Source of the DNA: Paramarasmius palmivorus
Taxonomy: Eukaryota; Basidiomycota; Agaricomycetes; Agaricales; Marasmiaceae
Assembly (NCBI GenBank): GCA_037176845.1
Contig: JAYKXP010000034.1
Coordinates: forward strand, 1-64,000
Length of the DNA: 64,000 nucleotides
Reading direction: 5' to 3'
The notes below the pieces were generated by a model that worked only from the letters and a program-made list of their open reading frames with translations, was not told the origin of the DNA and ran no database searches. Shown piece by piece: positions 47,309 through 58,892 of this stretch (the stretch's first letter is position 1; every line of letters starts with the position of its first letter). Position numbers and translations under genes: made by a program.

Positions 47309-48870
47309 TCAAGCCTTGCTCGCGGTAGTTTCGGAGGAGGCTTCGTGCTTCTGCGCCTCGATATCGCCGCTTTCATTTGTGGATCCTTGCTCGGGTTGAA
47401 GGTCCACGGTATGCACTTCGGAACGCTCGACAGTACCAGTAGCTGCTGCTGTTTGGGGTGGCTCTCCAAATTGCAGAGTGGAGAGGAGTTGGGGGTCTGG
47501 TACTGCGCTACGCGATAAGCCGAGACTGGTACGCAGGATAATGAGCGTCGGAGCGATACCCTAAGAGACGGGCGTGAGTTGGTAATCCATTGTTACAGTA
47601 TTCGTAGCACGTACGACCATCAGAGACATAAGTGGAAATGGGTCCAGGGGAAACCCAAAAGTACTCGTAGACTGTCGAATCGATGCATAAACGATAATGC
47701 TAGCAGAGTACATGGCCCCAGACTCGATCCTGATATTATATCAACAAGTGATTACTAACACAAATGGCAAAACTCACACTATTGCTATGACCTTGTTATA
47801 CTTGTGGTCAATCTCGTGACCCAGTAACTCGCGTGAATCACGGCTCATCCACCATATTCGACCCGCTAATAGATGGGCGAAATGCATGATGTGCATCTGA
47901 TTTCAATAGTGACTGGGCGCTGAGCACTTACCAATAAATAGCGACAGAAGAAGGGTGTTGCCTGCATTAAGAAAATAATATGCAGCGAGAAAATTAACCC
48001 CCGTTTGTTGTACTTCTTGGAAGTTGGGAGGGTCTAGAATGATGGGCATCCATTGCATTAGATTGCCAGCTATACCAATCACTGGCAGAATGTAAATATT
48101 ATGCCAAGCACCTAAGACGCGAAAAAAAAATACCACTGGTGACAAACAGCGCTATTGTGGGAACAATGCAAGGACGCCAACTTGAACCCCAAAGCGTAAA
48201 ATACCGATAAAGCTGCGAAAATCAGACATAATCGATGAAGGAAGAAATTAGATCCTCACAAGGATAGCATCTGCGACGCAGCTGCCATGCTTCAGATATT
48301 TAATAGATTTCTTTCATTGCAAGCTGAAGCTCACTTTGCGAACACGTGGAGTAAAACGATCAATATCCTAGCATATCATATTAGCATCATCAACTAAATG
48401 CAAACCATATCAGACAACTTACTCGAAGATTATGTGGTGTTCATTAATCGCAGCCCAATCCCAAAGTGAATCAGGATCTTGTGTTACAGCTGCTTGAAAG
48501 CCCAAAACTGACTCTTTGATGACTTCTGCCGCTTTACAAAGAGAAGCCGAAATAGAAAGCACGAAAAGCACAGTAGTCCAAGCCAGATGAAGCCTCCGAT
48601 TGACAACGGCTGGACGCGTGCATAGGAAATAGACTGTCAACCCAAAGAGTAGAACGTAGAACCCTGCAAAATTAGCCACTTAATGCTAAACAGATATTCA
48701 ACATTACGTCTATGAACTCACCTAGAAGAAACAGCGTCAACTGGTCTCACTTGAAATGAGTATATCCTGACTCAAAATTCAAGTAGAGGACTTACACCTA
48801 TGAGGAATAAAGGTGCCACTAGAACACCTTTGATCGAGTACCCGGCTTCAAACGGAAAAGAGTTCGACAT
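47309..48870 (-). CDS. 7TM membrane protein, copy 7
   Basis: Ten exons, all open. Exon 1 is 48796-48870 (MSNSFPFEAGYSIKGVLVAP). The variable loops are DPDSLWDWAAINEHHIIFE and LDPPNFQEVQQTGVN. The exon 5 acceptor is GGCAG rather than GGTAG. A run of nine A bases in the exon 6/7 intron marks this copy. The tail ends SSETTASKA at TGA 47309-47311. The first two introns are of the copy 3/4 type. Confidence 0.85.
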
Positions 48871-48908
48871 GGGCGTGAGGTATAGGCTTAGATCTCCGTT
48901 ATAGGTGA

Positions 48909-48915
48909 ATTTATA
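48909..48915 (-). promoter_or_regulatory. TATA box of 7TM copy 7
   Basis: TATAAAT on the minus strand about 39 bp upstream of the ATG at 48870. Confidence 0.6.
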
Positions 48916-51043
48916 CTCACGGAGAGGCGCCTGTTGATATTTCATTGCAATCTTTGGATTCAAGCTGTCTCTGACAACAAGATCAAGGTGGAAGCAACGT
49001 GCTATGCAAAACGTTACCGATCATGCACTGATGCTCTACGCTGGGAAACTTCTCCGATGCGGAGACTCGGATCATCCAGACGCCTGCTTTGGGACCAGTG
49101 TAGCGGGGAGATTGTCCACCAGCAATAGTCGTCCTCGATCTTGACTGCGCACCATCTCGGACAGTTCTTTTCAAAGCGGCGATAGAAGCCAACCAACTTG
49201 AACACAACCTATGTTCCGTGAGACATCCTGCTGAAGAGGAGCGATACCAGGTCCAGTCTTGAAATAACTTCGGCAAAGCATGGCGATTCCACCTTGACGG
49301 CAACTTGAGCGAGAGTAGCCACCGTTTCGATTTCCGATGAATCCGGATACAATCCTACGCAGTCCGAGATATGTTTCAATTGGAAGTTATTGATGCTCCG
49401 GGGGAGAATGGTGAAAGGCAATGCCAATGACCATGATGAACCGTTCGAAGGCTCCGCACTGTTAGTGGCAACAGAGTTCAGGCACCAACAGTTGTGATTG
49501 GAGAAACACAGAATAGAACTGATGGAGTGGGGAAGAGATGAATAGGTGATCAGCACGGGATGTGGCGACATTGTTCATCACGTCTTATCGCATCGAGTCT
49601 ATGAATAATCGGTTCCGACGAGATAGTTGGTTCGTGCAAAGTATCATGGATTTTGGAAGGAAATTCGCTACAGATAGCCAGGCATAGCCAGCCTTGATGT
49701 GAATATGATTATCGAGGAATATCATCTATACCCGCTCTTGGTCAATTTATGAGATATTCGAGCATGTGTTGGCGGTGACTTACATGCTCGCCGACCCAGT
49801 GTCAAGTAAACGGCATCATCCTTGGATTCCAGCTCAACGTATTCTTCTCCATCGACGTACTCTGTCGACGGTATTGGCATCTGACTCCAAAGGACGCCTC
49901 TTCAACTTGGCTTGAAGCGCATATGGATGAACTTTGTCGGATTGCACGAGAACAGCAATCCGATAGAATCATCTGAGATCGCAGCTGCATGTTCATTGAA
50001 GTGACGAAAAACTGTCCGATGACTTCAGAATATATCAGCAACTGTATGATGGAGCAACACGTACATCTCCATTCTCCACAATCAACGGGTCTCCGTTTCC
50101 CCATTGCTCATCTAAGTGAACCATCAAACCTTCATACGACTTCCTCTAGCCCAGAAGTCCTGTTCCCAACAGATGGAGCTTGAATAGTATAGATGAATCT
50201 TTCGGTGCCGGTACCCGTACTAGAGATGCAACATCTAAGGTTTCTGGAGCCGACGACCTGAAGAACCTGCTGAGAGTCGAGAAGAAAAGGTATATTGAAT
50301 GATCATGTCCAGGCGAACTTCAAGAAACAAAGAGATAACGGCGTTAGTAAGGTACGCACCAGAGTTCCAGTCTGTGAGGGTGCTTTGGCGCCTTTTCGTC
50401 AGGGAGCTGGGGTAAAAAAATAAGAAAATGAAGGGATATGATGAATGACGATGGTACCAATTCCAAGAATCCCGAACGACATACTTAGTGGACGAGAATT
50501 CGCAAATTTCGGAAGTTGACATGAGGAGCGAAGCGTCAACAGCTTTGATTTTGTGTTGAAACCTTATAAAACCTTATAACCATTCGAGGCTCATACCCAT
50601 CGTAGATCTGAATAATGTCTGGCTGAAAGAGCCTTCGTGAACGAGATGGGTCAACCCTTGCAGCTTGCAGGTGAAAGTGTGAGGCAAAGTGTGGGCGCTT
50701 GCTGAAGCGCTGACACCTGGACTGTTCTGAACCGTTCTGAACCACGACCGCATGCCACTAATCTAACTCTCTTTCGTCTCCTCATTCAAGTTCTCCTGCC
50801 GAGTTTGTCCGTCGTAATAGTGCGCTGTGCGACTCGGACCACTTCTCTATTCTCTCCCCTCCAATATGCGTTCTCTGCAGCAAGTTGGATGTTCAGAGTT
50901 TGGGGTCACGATGTTCAACGTTCGAGGACTTTGGATTTAGACTACCAGCCGCCACGACGGGTTCGTTGAAGTCGTTGTCAGACAAAGGATAAGGCGAGGC
51001 GAGATATTTTAACTTTTTCTCCACTTCTTTTACTGACTTACAG
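48916..51043 (-). other. Array block X7
   Basis: More diverged version of X. Minus-strand 49571-49209 is open for 120 codons (NFQLKHISDCVGLYPDSSEI...) and aligns by eye with the X4 phrase, again without a continuous gene. It ends at acceptor CTTACAG before G7. Confidence 0.4.
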
Positions 51044-51794
51044 TTGTCGCTCCCGGGTCGCTCCTGCCATCGTCTCCACCCCATGGCCACCACAACCCCT
51101 CAATAGCCCCCACCACCCGCACCACATCAACAATAAGTCCAACAATAACCACCCAAAACCTCAACTAAGAACCTGGGCCGAGCTCGCATCCGTAAACTCC
51201 AAGAAATGGCGTTTAGCAGTCGGCTCTGAATCTCGTGGGACATCACAGGCCTTTTCTTCGTCTACACCTCCTTCGGTGCCCACGCTACCACGTACAGAGA
51301 CGCCTTTTGCACGCGTACAGGCTGGGAATGGGAATGGGCAGGCGACGGGCGTTGATGAGGCCTAGGTGTGTCTTCTTCCTCTCCTTTTTAGTGGAGCTAA
51401 CAACCCGAAATAGAATATACCACGACTAATCCTTGACATACCAACCCATCCACTCCACCTTTCTCCATCCAAACTCGGATCCCTCAAGTCTCTGAAGATC
51501 GTGAAACACGAAGCATGCGCGTTTATGGAATCCGCTTCTCCAGACGCCGCGCATCGAGCTATCACCCAGAATGAAGTCGCAGTAGAGTTACCTGGGAGTG
51601 AAACGGCGGAGTCGAATGTGGAGAGTAAGAAGGAATGCGGCGATAGTGAACGTGAACGTGTTTCTAACGATGCTGGAAGAGGTCGTGGATTCGGAGGCGG
51701 TAGAAGTGAAGGTAGGGGCGGTGGGGAAGGAGGGGGAAGGGAACGTGGTTTTAGAGGTCTAGGGGTGGTAGAGGTGCCGGTGTTGGGTTGAAGT
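51044..51794 (+). pseudogene. Array fragment G7 (G3BP-like 3' part)
   Basis: The linker exon is full length, ending near 51356 after AGNGNGQATG. Exon B gives one open frame (51501-51791): VKHEACAFMESASPDAAHRA, ITQNEVAVELPGSETAE and a long Arg/Gly tail. The RNP1 box has Phe and Glu replaced (CAFMESA), which would weaken RNA contact. Upstream frames do not join. Confidence 0.5.
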
Positions 51795-52035
51795 GACGCA
51801 GAAGTACAAGGTGAATCGGTGGTTTTGGTGACCGTGTTCAATTTGGCACCCTTACTGTAAGCTTGTTATGGTTTCTTTTCCTGCAATGCCTTTTATACCA
51901 CATACGCTACCTCTCGTATACTCTATGCTGTACATGTGTACATACTGCTCTGCAATCACAAGTATGCTGCTTTTGTTCCTTGACAAGCTGTCTTTTTTCT
52001 TGGTGGCGGGCGCCTAAATTTCGTGTTCCACAACC

Positions 52036-53168
52036 ATGACCACGACGCCTAGGCTCGTAACGTTCAAAGCAAGCGAGCTCCATCCTGGTACGTTTATTCT
52101 TGACATTGATACCAGGAGTCACGACCTCTCAATGTCTTTGTCTCCAGCACAACTCGAGAGTAAAACCTCAAAAAGGGTATACATTCCGTCTGCTTACAGG
52201 AGACTACACGCTATCTAGGACTCTTGAACTGGCCAGCTTGTTCGACTTAGGCAGAGTCATGATAGGATGCAAAAGCCCAGATGCGTATTTCAATTGGATG
52301 GGTACGTTCAACGTCCAAGGTCCATGTCTCCGTCCTTGGCAGGGTCTGGTATTGGAAGGAGGCTCGACGCAAGGCCCGTATATGGTATGTTCTCTTCCTT
52401 GGTTGAGTCTGCCCTCTGACGTGACGTGCAGGGCCCGGGAGTTCAGGCTTCGGCGTTCAACGTTCAGCTATTGACCGACTCAGCGAATTCGATAGGCCAA
52501 GCCCATCCACCTCCAATAGCGTCAGGAATGGTTCTCGGCATGTCTCCTCGCTCGGACGTTCTTCAGCTTGAAGGCAAGCATGGGGCGTTTCGGATAACTT
52601 CCTTGTTCAATCTCAGGTCTCAGCGTCCTGGCACCTCAAGGCCAGAGCCAGGGAAACGCGGAGTTGGGAGAATCGACGCCTACTAGGTCAAAACGAGTAT
52701 GTGTTCGACGTCCTCGGCAATCAGTGCTTTCTTCTTGGCACTCACCATGAACCAGGGCTTTCGCCACGCTTGGATTCAAACCGACCCCGGTTTTGGCTCT
52801 TGAAGATGACGCATGGTGCCCCACATATTGGACAACCTTTCGAGTCAAAGACCTAAAGAGGTGCAAATCAGATTCACAGGTCCTGAAATGACGCTTCGAG
52901 GGGATGTTCGACGTTCAAGCGGTCAATCTCGAGTTAGATATGTTCATCAGCGTTTCTTTGAGGGCCTTCATTCGTTACGGTTCAGGTTTGGTTTTTGGTA
53001 GCTTTTCAAGTTGGGGCAATGGGTTCGAAAACAACAAGCCAATGACAAGGATTATAGCAGCGCTTGGATCCTTGGTTGTGCAAAGGGCGAGTATAGTGAG
53101 CGTGATTTGATTCTTCCCCTTTTGCTTTTACTGACTTCGAGCTTCTAGAAAAAGGAATCGGTTCATAA
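52036..53168 (+). CDS. Array gene P, copy 7 (best preserved), function unknown
   Basis: Exon 1 (52036-52087) codes MTTTPRLVTFKASELHP. Exon 2 (52161-52384) codes VKPQKGYTFRLLTGDYTLSR, then ASLFDLGRVMIGCKSPDAYF and GLVLEGGSTQGPYM. Exon 3 (52432-52616) codes GPGVQASAFNVQLLTDSANS, then GMVLGMSPRSDVLQLEGKHG and AFRITSLFNL. These three join in frame. The middle (52617-52880) is unresolved. The last large exon has MFDVQAVNLELDMFISVSLR and SSWGNGFENNKPMTRI. The final small exon ends GIGS at TAA 53166-53168. AATAAA at 53222 is a likely poly(A) signal. I recognise no domain; alternating polar/hydrophobic strands suggest a beta-rich soluble protein. Confidence 0.5.
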
Positions 53169-53311
53169 TTTACGCTAGCCAAGGTGTTGTACAGACGATA
53201 CACGAAGGAACAGTAGAGCCCAATAAATACCAGCTATTTTTCGTCGCCTCAAATTCCCGTGTCCGAAATGTTGAACAAATGAACAAGAAGCTTTATACTC
53301 CGACGGCGTAA

Positions 53312-54848
53312 TCACGCCTTGCTCACGGTAGTTTCGGAGGAGGCTTCGTGCTTCTGTGCCTCGATGTCGCCGCTTTCATTTGTGGATCCTTGTTCGGGTT
53401 GAATGTCTACGGTATGCACTTCGGAGCGCTCGACATTACCCGTAGCTGCTGCTGTTTGGGGTGGCTCTCCGAATCGTAGAGTAGAGAGCATCTGAGAGTC
53501 TGGCACGGCACTACGGGATAATCCAAGACTGGTACGCAGGATGATGAGCGTTGGTGCGATACCCTATGAGATGGGCGTGAGTCAGCAATTTCTTGTCACA
53601 GTATTCGTAGCACGTACGACCATCAAGGATATAAGCGGAGATAGGTCTAGGGAGTAACCAAAAGTGCTCAGAGACTGTCTAATCGATGCGTGAATGATGA
53701 GGCTGAAAGAGTATAGGAGTCCAGATTCAATGCTGACAGTGTAATGAGATATCATGGGAAAAGATATGGCGAGTTTGGAGCTCACATTGCTGCAATGACT
53801 CCTTTATACTTTCGTCTGACTTCACGACCTAGAAACATGCGTGAATCGCGACTCAGCCACCATATTCGTCCTGCTATTAGGAACCGTCAGCCAACACGAA
53901 TCCGGGGGCGTGAGGTAGGTGCTTGCCAATTACCAACGTCAATACAAGACTATTTGCTGCGTTCATGAAATAATATATATCCCTCAGGTTGCCTCCTACT
54001 GCCCATACTTCGGGCGACTTGGTGATACCGGTTATGTAGTACATCAGGCTACCGGCCATGCCAATTGCTAAAACAGTTTAGTAAAGTCTTTAGCACCCTA
54101 AAAGACAGGAAACCACCATTTGTAGCGATAAGGACAAATGAAGGGATGATACAGATACGCCAACTCGAACCCGAGAGAATGAAAAAACGATAGAGCTTCC
54201 AAGTATCAGGTATCATATAAGGTGGAAAAAGGTAAGTCACTTACGAGAACGGCATCTGCGAGACAGCTAATACAACTCAACAGGATGTTCCATGGTAACA
54301 CTTGCTCTTTTCACTTACTTCGAAAAAATATATGATGCTGTGCTGAGAGTGCTGAGGATGTTGTTAGTAAAGTCAGCTTTATCTCATCAGGCGAATAGCA
54401 ACATACTCAAGTACTGCAAACGGAATGCTGTATGCCTCCCAATACCAAAGAGGTTCAAGGTCCTGTGATACTGCCGCCGAAAAACCTAAGACAGACTCCT
54501 TGATGATTAAAGCCATTTTAATGAGAGCGGCTGAAGTGGATAGCGTAAATATTATCGATGTCCAGACCAAATGTAACTTTGGATTGACGATGGCGGGGCG
54601 TGTGCAGAGAAAGTAGATTGTCAACCCAAAGAGCAGCACATAAAAACCTATAATAATAAGTACCTCAAAACAGTCATTGAACATCATGTTTAAAGCTCAC
54701 CCCATAAAAAGAGCGTTAGCTTTTCCGCTCAAAATAAGTATCAATTTAAGACTATAAAATGTTAGGCTCTTACACCAACGGTCAGAAACGGCGCCAACAG
54801 AACACCTTCGATAGAATAGTAGGCCTCGAACGGAAAGTCACCGGACAT
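53312..54848 (-). CDS. 7TM membrane protein, copy 8 (most diverged)
   Basis: Ten exons, all open. Exon 1 is 54774-54848 (MSGDFPFEAYYSIEGVLLAP), exon 2 codes LTLFLWG. Exon 3 has FYVLLFGLTIYFLCTRPAIV and ends DLEPLWYWEAYSIPFAVLE. Exon 7 has a shortened loop (KSPEVWAVGGNLRD). Intron 7 begins GCAAGC, a GC-AG intron, where all other copies use GTAAGT. Exon 8 reads AGRIWWLSRDSRMFLGREVR. The tail ends SSETTVSKA. Only the last exon is as close to the others as they are to each other, suggesting gene conversion there. Confidence 0.85.
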
Positions 54849-54900
54849 AATGTGAGATGGAGGAAGTAAGCCTTGGTACATGTCCCAGCTCAGCGGGTAT

Positions 54901-54907
54901 TTCTATA
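54901..54907 (-). promoter_or_regulatory. TATA-like box of 7TM copy 8
   Basis: TATAGAA on the minus strand about 53 bp upstream of the ATG at 54848; one base off the TATAAA of other copies. Confidence 0.45.
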
Positions 54908-56829
54908 CTCAAAAAATGTTGATAGCTTGATAAGAGATCCCAATATCTGAATCTTTGAGGGATTGACCGAGCTTCAAAGCGGTGATAGAAGCCACTTGCC
55001 AACCAATAACATGCACAACCTATACTCCGTGAGAGGTATCGTACTGAAGAGGACCAATACTAATCTTGAAATAGGTGTAGCCCATCTTGATGGCTTGAAT
55101 TGCGCCACATCGAGATCCGATGAACCCGGATACAATCCTGTGAAGACCACGAAACGTCTCGTAGGATGTTTCTACCTAAAGTTTCCAACCAGAGACTGTC
55201 GAAAGAGCCACGCGAGAATGGTGGAGGACAGCACCATTGAGCTGCTCGAAGACTTGCACTGGCGACGACCGAAATCACCCACCAACAGTCGTGATAGAAA
55301 CGCAGAGCAGAACTATTGGATTGGGAAGGGGATGAAAACAGGTGATCACCGCGGGATGCTGCATTCATTTTCTGCATCGCGTCTTATTGCGTCTAATCCG
55401 TGCGTGATCGGGCTCAACAAGACTTTGTTCGTGTGATGCATCATTGGAGCTCGGAAGACAGCCAGCTATGAGCAAGTATTCTTTGTGTAGAGGAATGCCA
55501 TGGGCCCTAGAACAGCTCTTCGTCAACTACTGTTATGTTTGATCATATGTCGGCGGTGAATTACATGCTTGCCGGCCCAATGTCAGGTAAACGCTAGCAT
55601 CCTTCGAGTCTAGCCCAGTAGATTCTTCTCTCCATAAACGTAACGTCGACGGTATCGGGTAACTGACTCCATCTTCGACTTGTTCAAGGCACGTATAGAT
55701 GAACTTGTCCCATCATTCAGACTGTTGCATAAGAACAGTAATTCGATAGAATTATCTGAGATCACAGTTACATGTTCATTGAAGTGACGAAAGGCTGTCT
55801 GATGACTTGAGAATATATCAGCAACTGTATGATGGATAGCTATAGGAACATCGCATACATCTCCACTCGCCGCTATCAACAGGGTTCCTTTTCTGCGCTA
55901 CCCGTGGACCATCAAACCTTCAGACAAGTGTCCTACTCCCAACAGATGGTGCTTGAATAGTATAGATGAATCTGCTGGTGCCGGTACCCGTACTAGACAT
56001 GCAGTGCCCAAGGTTTCTGGAGCCAAAGACCTGGAGAAACTGCTGAGAATTGAGAAGGAAAGGCAATCGAACATAGGAGGAAGTGAAAGCATCCGTCACC
56101 CCGTCTTCGGCCAGATACGGGGTTTTTTTGTTCTAAAAGCAATGAGGCGAACTCTAAGTTGAATGATAGAACGAAGAGATAAAGGCGCTAAGGTACGCAC
56201 CAGTCACTGTGAGGATGGCTATTTTAGTCCCAACGCATCAGGCCATCGGGAATTCCTTTTTCTTTCGTAGGCTTGGTATCCAAGCGGCCGTATGTCCTTC
56301 AAGCTTCGAGTTTCATTTCGCCGGAGTTGCGATGGAACACATAGCGCTTTTTCTTCCGTGGTCGACAGTGATCCGGGCTAAGAAAAGCGAAGGAATCAGC
56401 GACAGTGGCAACAGTTCTCAGAACAACATACCCAGTGAATCTGACACCATGCCAACTTCTGAAATTCGCGAAGAACGACCCCTCGATGTTGGCTTTGAGA
56501 TTAGGCCCCTTCGATACTCGTACCCATCGTAAAATATCTAAATATACGCCCAGCCGAAGAGTTCGAGAACGAGGTGGAAACCTTGTAGATTGGGTCGGTG
56601 GATGGTGACTGTGTGAGGCAAAACGGTGTGGGGCAGCGCTTGCCGGATCGCCCGAAGTTGACCCGAACCACGACCACGACCACACTCCGAGTTTCTCAGA
56701 CCACTCGACCACTGGATCTAGGTCTGTTTCGCGTGCTCATTCAAGCTCTCTATCAAGTCTGTGCATCGTGATTCTGCCTCGTGCAACTCAGAACAGACAC
56801 ACTCGCTTCATTCTCTGCAGCAAGTCGAA
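54908..56829 (-). other. Array block X8, part 1
   Basis: Homologous to the other X blocks, with FRHFNEHVTVISDNSIE and related minus-strand phrases. It runs up to the transposon insertion point. A 157-codon plus-strand frame (54963-55436) is not conserved and is not called. Confidence 0.4.
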
Positions 56830-56837
56830 GGATGATC
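56830..56837. repeat. Target-site duplication, left copy (GGATGATC)
   Basis: Perfect 8-bp match to 58975-58982. The empty site is visible in unit 4 (GTCGAAGGATGATCATACTT near 32320), where this 8-mer occurs once. Confidence 0.85.
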
Positions 56838-56913
56838 CAGTCTGGGGCGGTACCGCGATCAGCGAACTTGGCGAACCTGGCGGGAACTAGGGAACTGGAT
56901 GAACTGGGTGAAC
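56838..56913 (+). repeat. Left terminal inverted repeat
   Basis: It begins CAGTCTGGGGCGG and holds GCGAACTTGGCGAAC (starting 24 bp in) and TGAACTGGGTGAAC. The same words occur at matching distance in the reverse complement of 58893-58974. Confidence 0.85.
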
Positions 56914-57188
56914 AGAGACTTTCCTTAAGCAATGGGGGGAATGGTGCAAATGGGTAGGCAGGAGGCGAGGAGCTGAACAAAGACGAAGAAGGAGTGCCCG
57001 TGACCGGCATTTACCATATATAGAAGTTAAAAGGACCACAATCCGGCGCGCCTCAAGTTACGTCTTTCCGCATCTCCATCACCAGCGATACCTTGGCGAC
57101 ACCTCCCCAGACGTGTACAATGACCCGGACAGAGAAGCGAGAAAGACAGTAAGAGATAATAATTCTATCTTAGGCAAAAATTGACGAT

Positions 57189-57911
57189 ATGCATGCCAGG
57201 ATATCCCATGTAAATGGTCGCACCTGCAAGTCTTGTGGGCTCTTCGCTGATTATCGTGAAGTGAAGTCCAACGCCAATGGAAATAGAGGGAATATAATGG
57301 CTATGGTGTGTTTGATTGTCATTTTGTTGATTTCCTCAATGGCGAGCTTATGTTTGTGCATCTACCAGTGTTTCAACATCAATCCTGTCACTGGCGTTAA
57401 GTGCAACTTCGCTGTTCGCAAAACCAGCGACAAGAAGCGTCAGGAATACCTTGCTAGCAAGGTGCTCCCAGTGAACGACACCACTCCTTCCAATCCCGCT
57501 CCTTCATCATCAGCACCCCAGCCTCTTACAATCCGACTTCCTGCTCCCGCGCGGCCACCTTTGGCATCAACTCAACCTTCTGTACCTTCGAGTACCCCAC
57601 GCACTACAGTACAGCTTCCTCTATCAACCCCTGGAGAGCCTGGAGAGTGTGCTATTCCTCACTGCAAGAAGGCTCGTAACATCAACTGCCCTCGCATAGG
57701 TTGCGCGAAACATTGTAAAGAATCGGGTGGCTGCAATCTGCCATCCCACAAAGGATGTAACCAACCTCCTTCGTCTTCGCAGGCTCCACCTTCACCTCCA
57801 CCGTCACAGTCATGTTGCTACGCTTCCCATCCAGCCATAGGCTGTACAACAAGAATGCGTGGTATACAAGGCGATGTGAAAGTCCGTTCAATTGAACAGC
57901 CCAGGATATAG
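57189..57911 (+). CDS. GRF-type zinc-finger and cysteine-rich protein carried by the transposon
   Basis: Exon 1 is 57189-57305 and exon 2 is 57369-57911, giving 219 aa after removing a 63-bp GT...CAG intron. Spliced, residues 12-55 form C-K-S-C-G...NANGNRGN...MAMC-FNINPVTGVK-C-NF. This is the C-x2-C...GNRG...C...C-F pattern of GRF zinc fingers, which bind single-stranded DNA or RNA in other proteins. A Pro/Ser-rich linker follows. A C-terminal cluster then reads CAIPHCKKARN, CPRIGCAKHC, GGCNLPSHKGC, a type common near mushroom transposons. Because the intron length is divisible by three, reading through stays open and would insert a hydrophobic segment. The 3' end overlaps the minus-strand gene by 230 bp. 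Confidence 0.65.
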   Translation: MHARISHVNGRTCKSCGLFADYREVKSNANGNRGNIMAMVCLIVILLISSMASLCLCIYQCFNINPVTGVKCNFAVRKTSDKKRQEYLASKVLPVNDTTPSNPAPSSSAPQPLTIRLPAPARPPLASTQPSVPSSTPRTTVQLPLSTPGEPGECAIPHCKKARNINCPRIGCAKHCKESGGCNLPSHKGCNQPPSSSQAPPSPPPSQSCCYASHPAIGCTTRMRGIQGDVKVRSIEQPRI

Positions 57912-58759
57912 GTAGGGGAGACTCTTCACAATGGTGTTGCCGTAGATATATCTTCATGCAATTAGTGGCAGATACACTGGAAAGAAGGTGTTTAGTGACT
58001 AAATCTGATAACAAAGCAGTTCAGACGTACTGGCTGAGGCACATTGACCACCTCCAACCTTCAATGACTTTCGGTTCAGCATAATGGTGTTCACCGACTT
58101 CAATTGCACATGGTATGGTGGAGCTGTAGACGCGCTGACCCTTGACGACGTGATAGTCATGGTGGTATGTTGTACGGCACCCATTGCATGTGAAGGAGAT
58201 GGCCCAGGCAGGCTTAGGTCCCTTAACCGTCAAAAGGATGACCTGCTTCTGAGTAACCGTATGAAGCTTCAAGCCCTTTGCAGCATGGTCACAATTGTGG
58301 GTGGTACACTGCGACTCTTGAGGCCAGAGAACATATGACGAATCTTCAATGGTCTTGAGAGAAGGTAAATGACTGAAAGGGAATAAAACACGCACCAAAG
58401 CCCAAATCAGACCCATGCGTTCGAAACAGACCATCATATTTCTCTTCGTCTATCAACGGTCCCAACCAAACATCACCCTCAGCTCTCCATATTATATCCT
58501 TCAAAATCAGCCATATCTCATCAATGTCCAAAGGTGAAAGTGAACATGACCGCGCCAAAAAGGTCTGAACACTGGGTGGTAGTATCCGGGGAGCTACATC
58601 TGGGGAATGCTTGTTGGACTGAGAGAGAAGGATGTCGTTTCTCAATGAAATTCCGACACGAATAAGAAGGAGAAACTGAGAAACCGAGAGGGATTTGGAT
58701 AGGATATCATTCCCGGTAGCGTTGTCAAGAGCCTCGACAAGTGCGTGGATGGACAACAT
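57682..58759 (-). CDS. CxC5/CxC6-like cysteine-cluster protein associated with KDZ transposases
   Basis: Three exons (58396-58759, 58031-58316, 57682-57976) splice in frame to 314 aa. Residues about 122-215 hold SQCTTHNC, VILLTVKGPKPAWAISFTCN then CNGCRTTYHHDYHV, VYSSTIPCAIEVGEHHYAEP and HVSATNCMKIYL. This ordered set matches the CxC5 and CxC6 clusters found at the N-terminus of KDZ transposases or in partner genes: a CxxC pair, a Y-x-x-x-Y stretch, I-x-V-G-E-H-x-x-x-E, then SATNC-x-x-I-Y. The large catalytic region is missing and the reading frame ends at a stop 57682-57684. It probably helps bind DNA; this is inferred. Confidence 0.7.
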
Positions 58760-58892
58760 TGAAAGTCGCGCTCAGGTCAACTGCCGGACCGCAGGTGCTC
58801 CGGCAATTCAGGCTCTACTAATAAAAACGGTTCACCGTCTTCTACCACTCAAAAAAACATCTCTACTCCTGTATCTAGCTACTAAACTGAAA

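Noticed and set aside
54963..55436. 157-codon plus-strand frame in X8
   Set aside because: Not conserved in other X blocks, and it opposes the coding-like minus-strand phrases.
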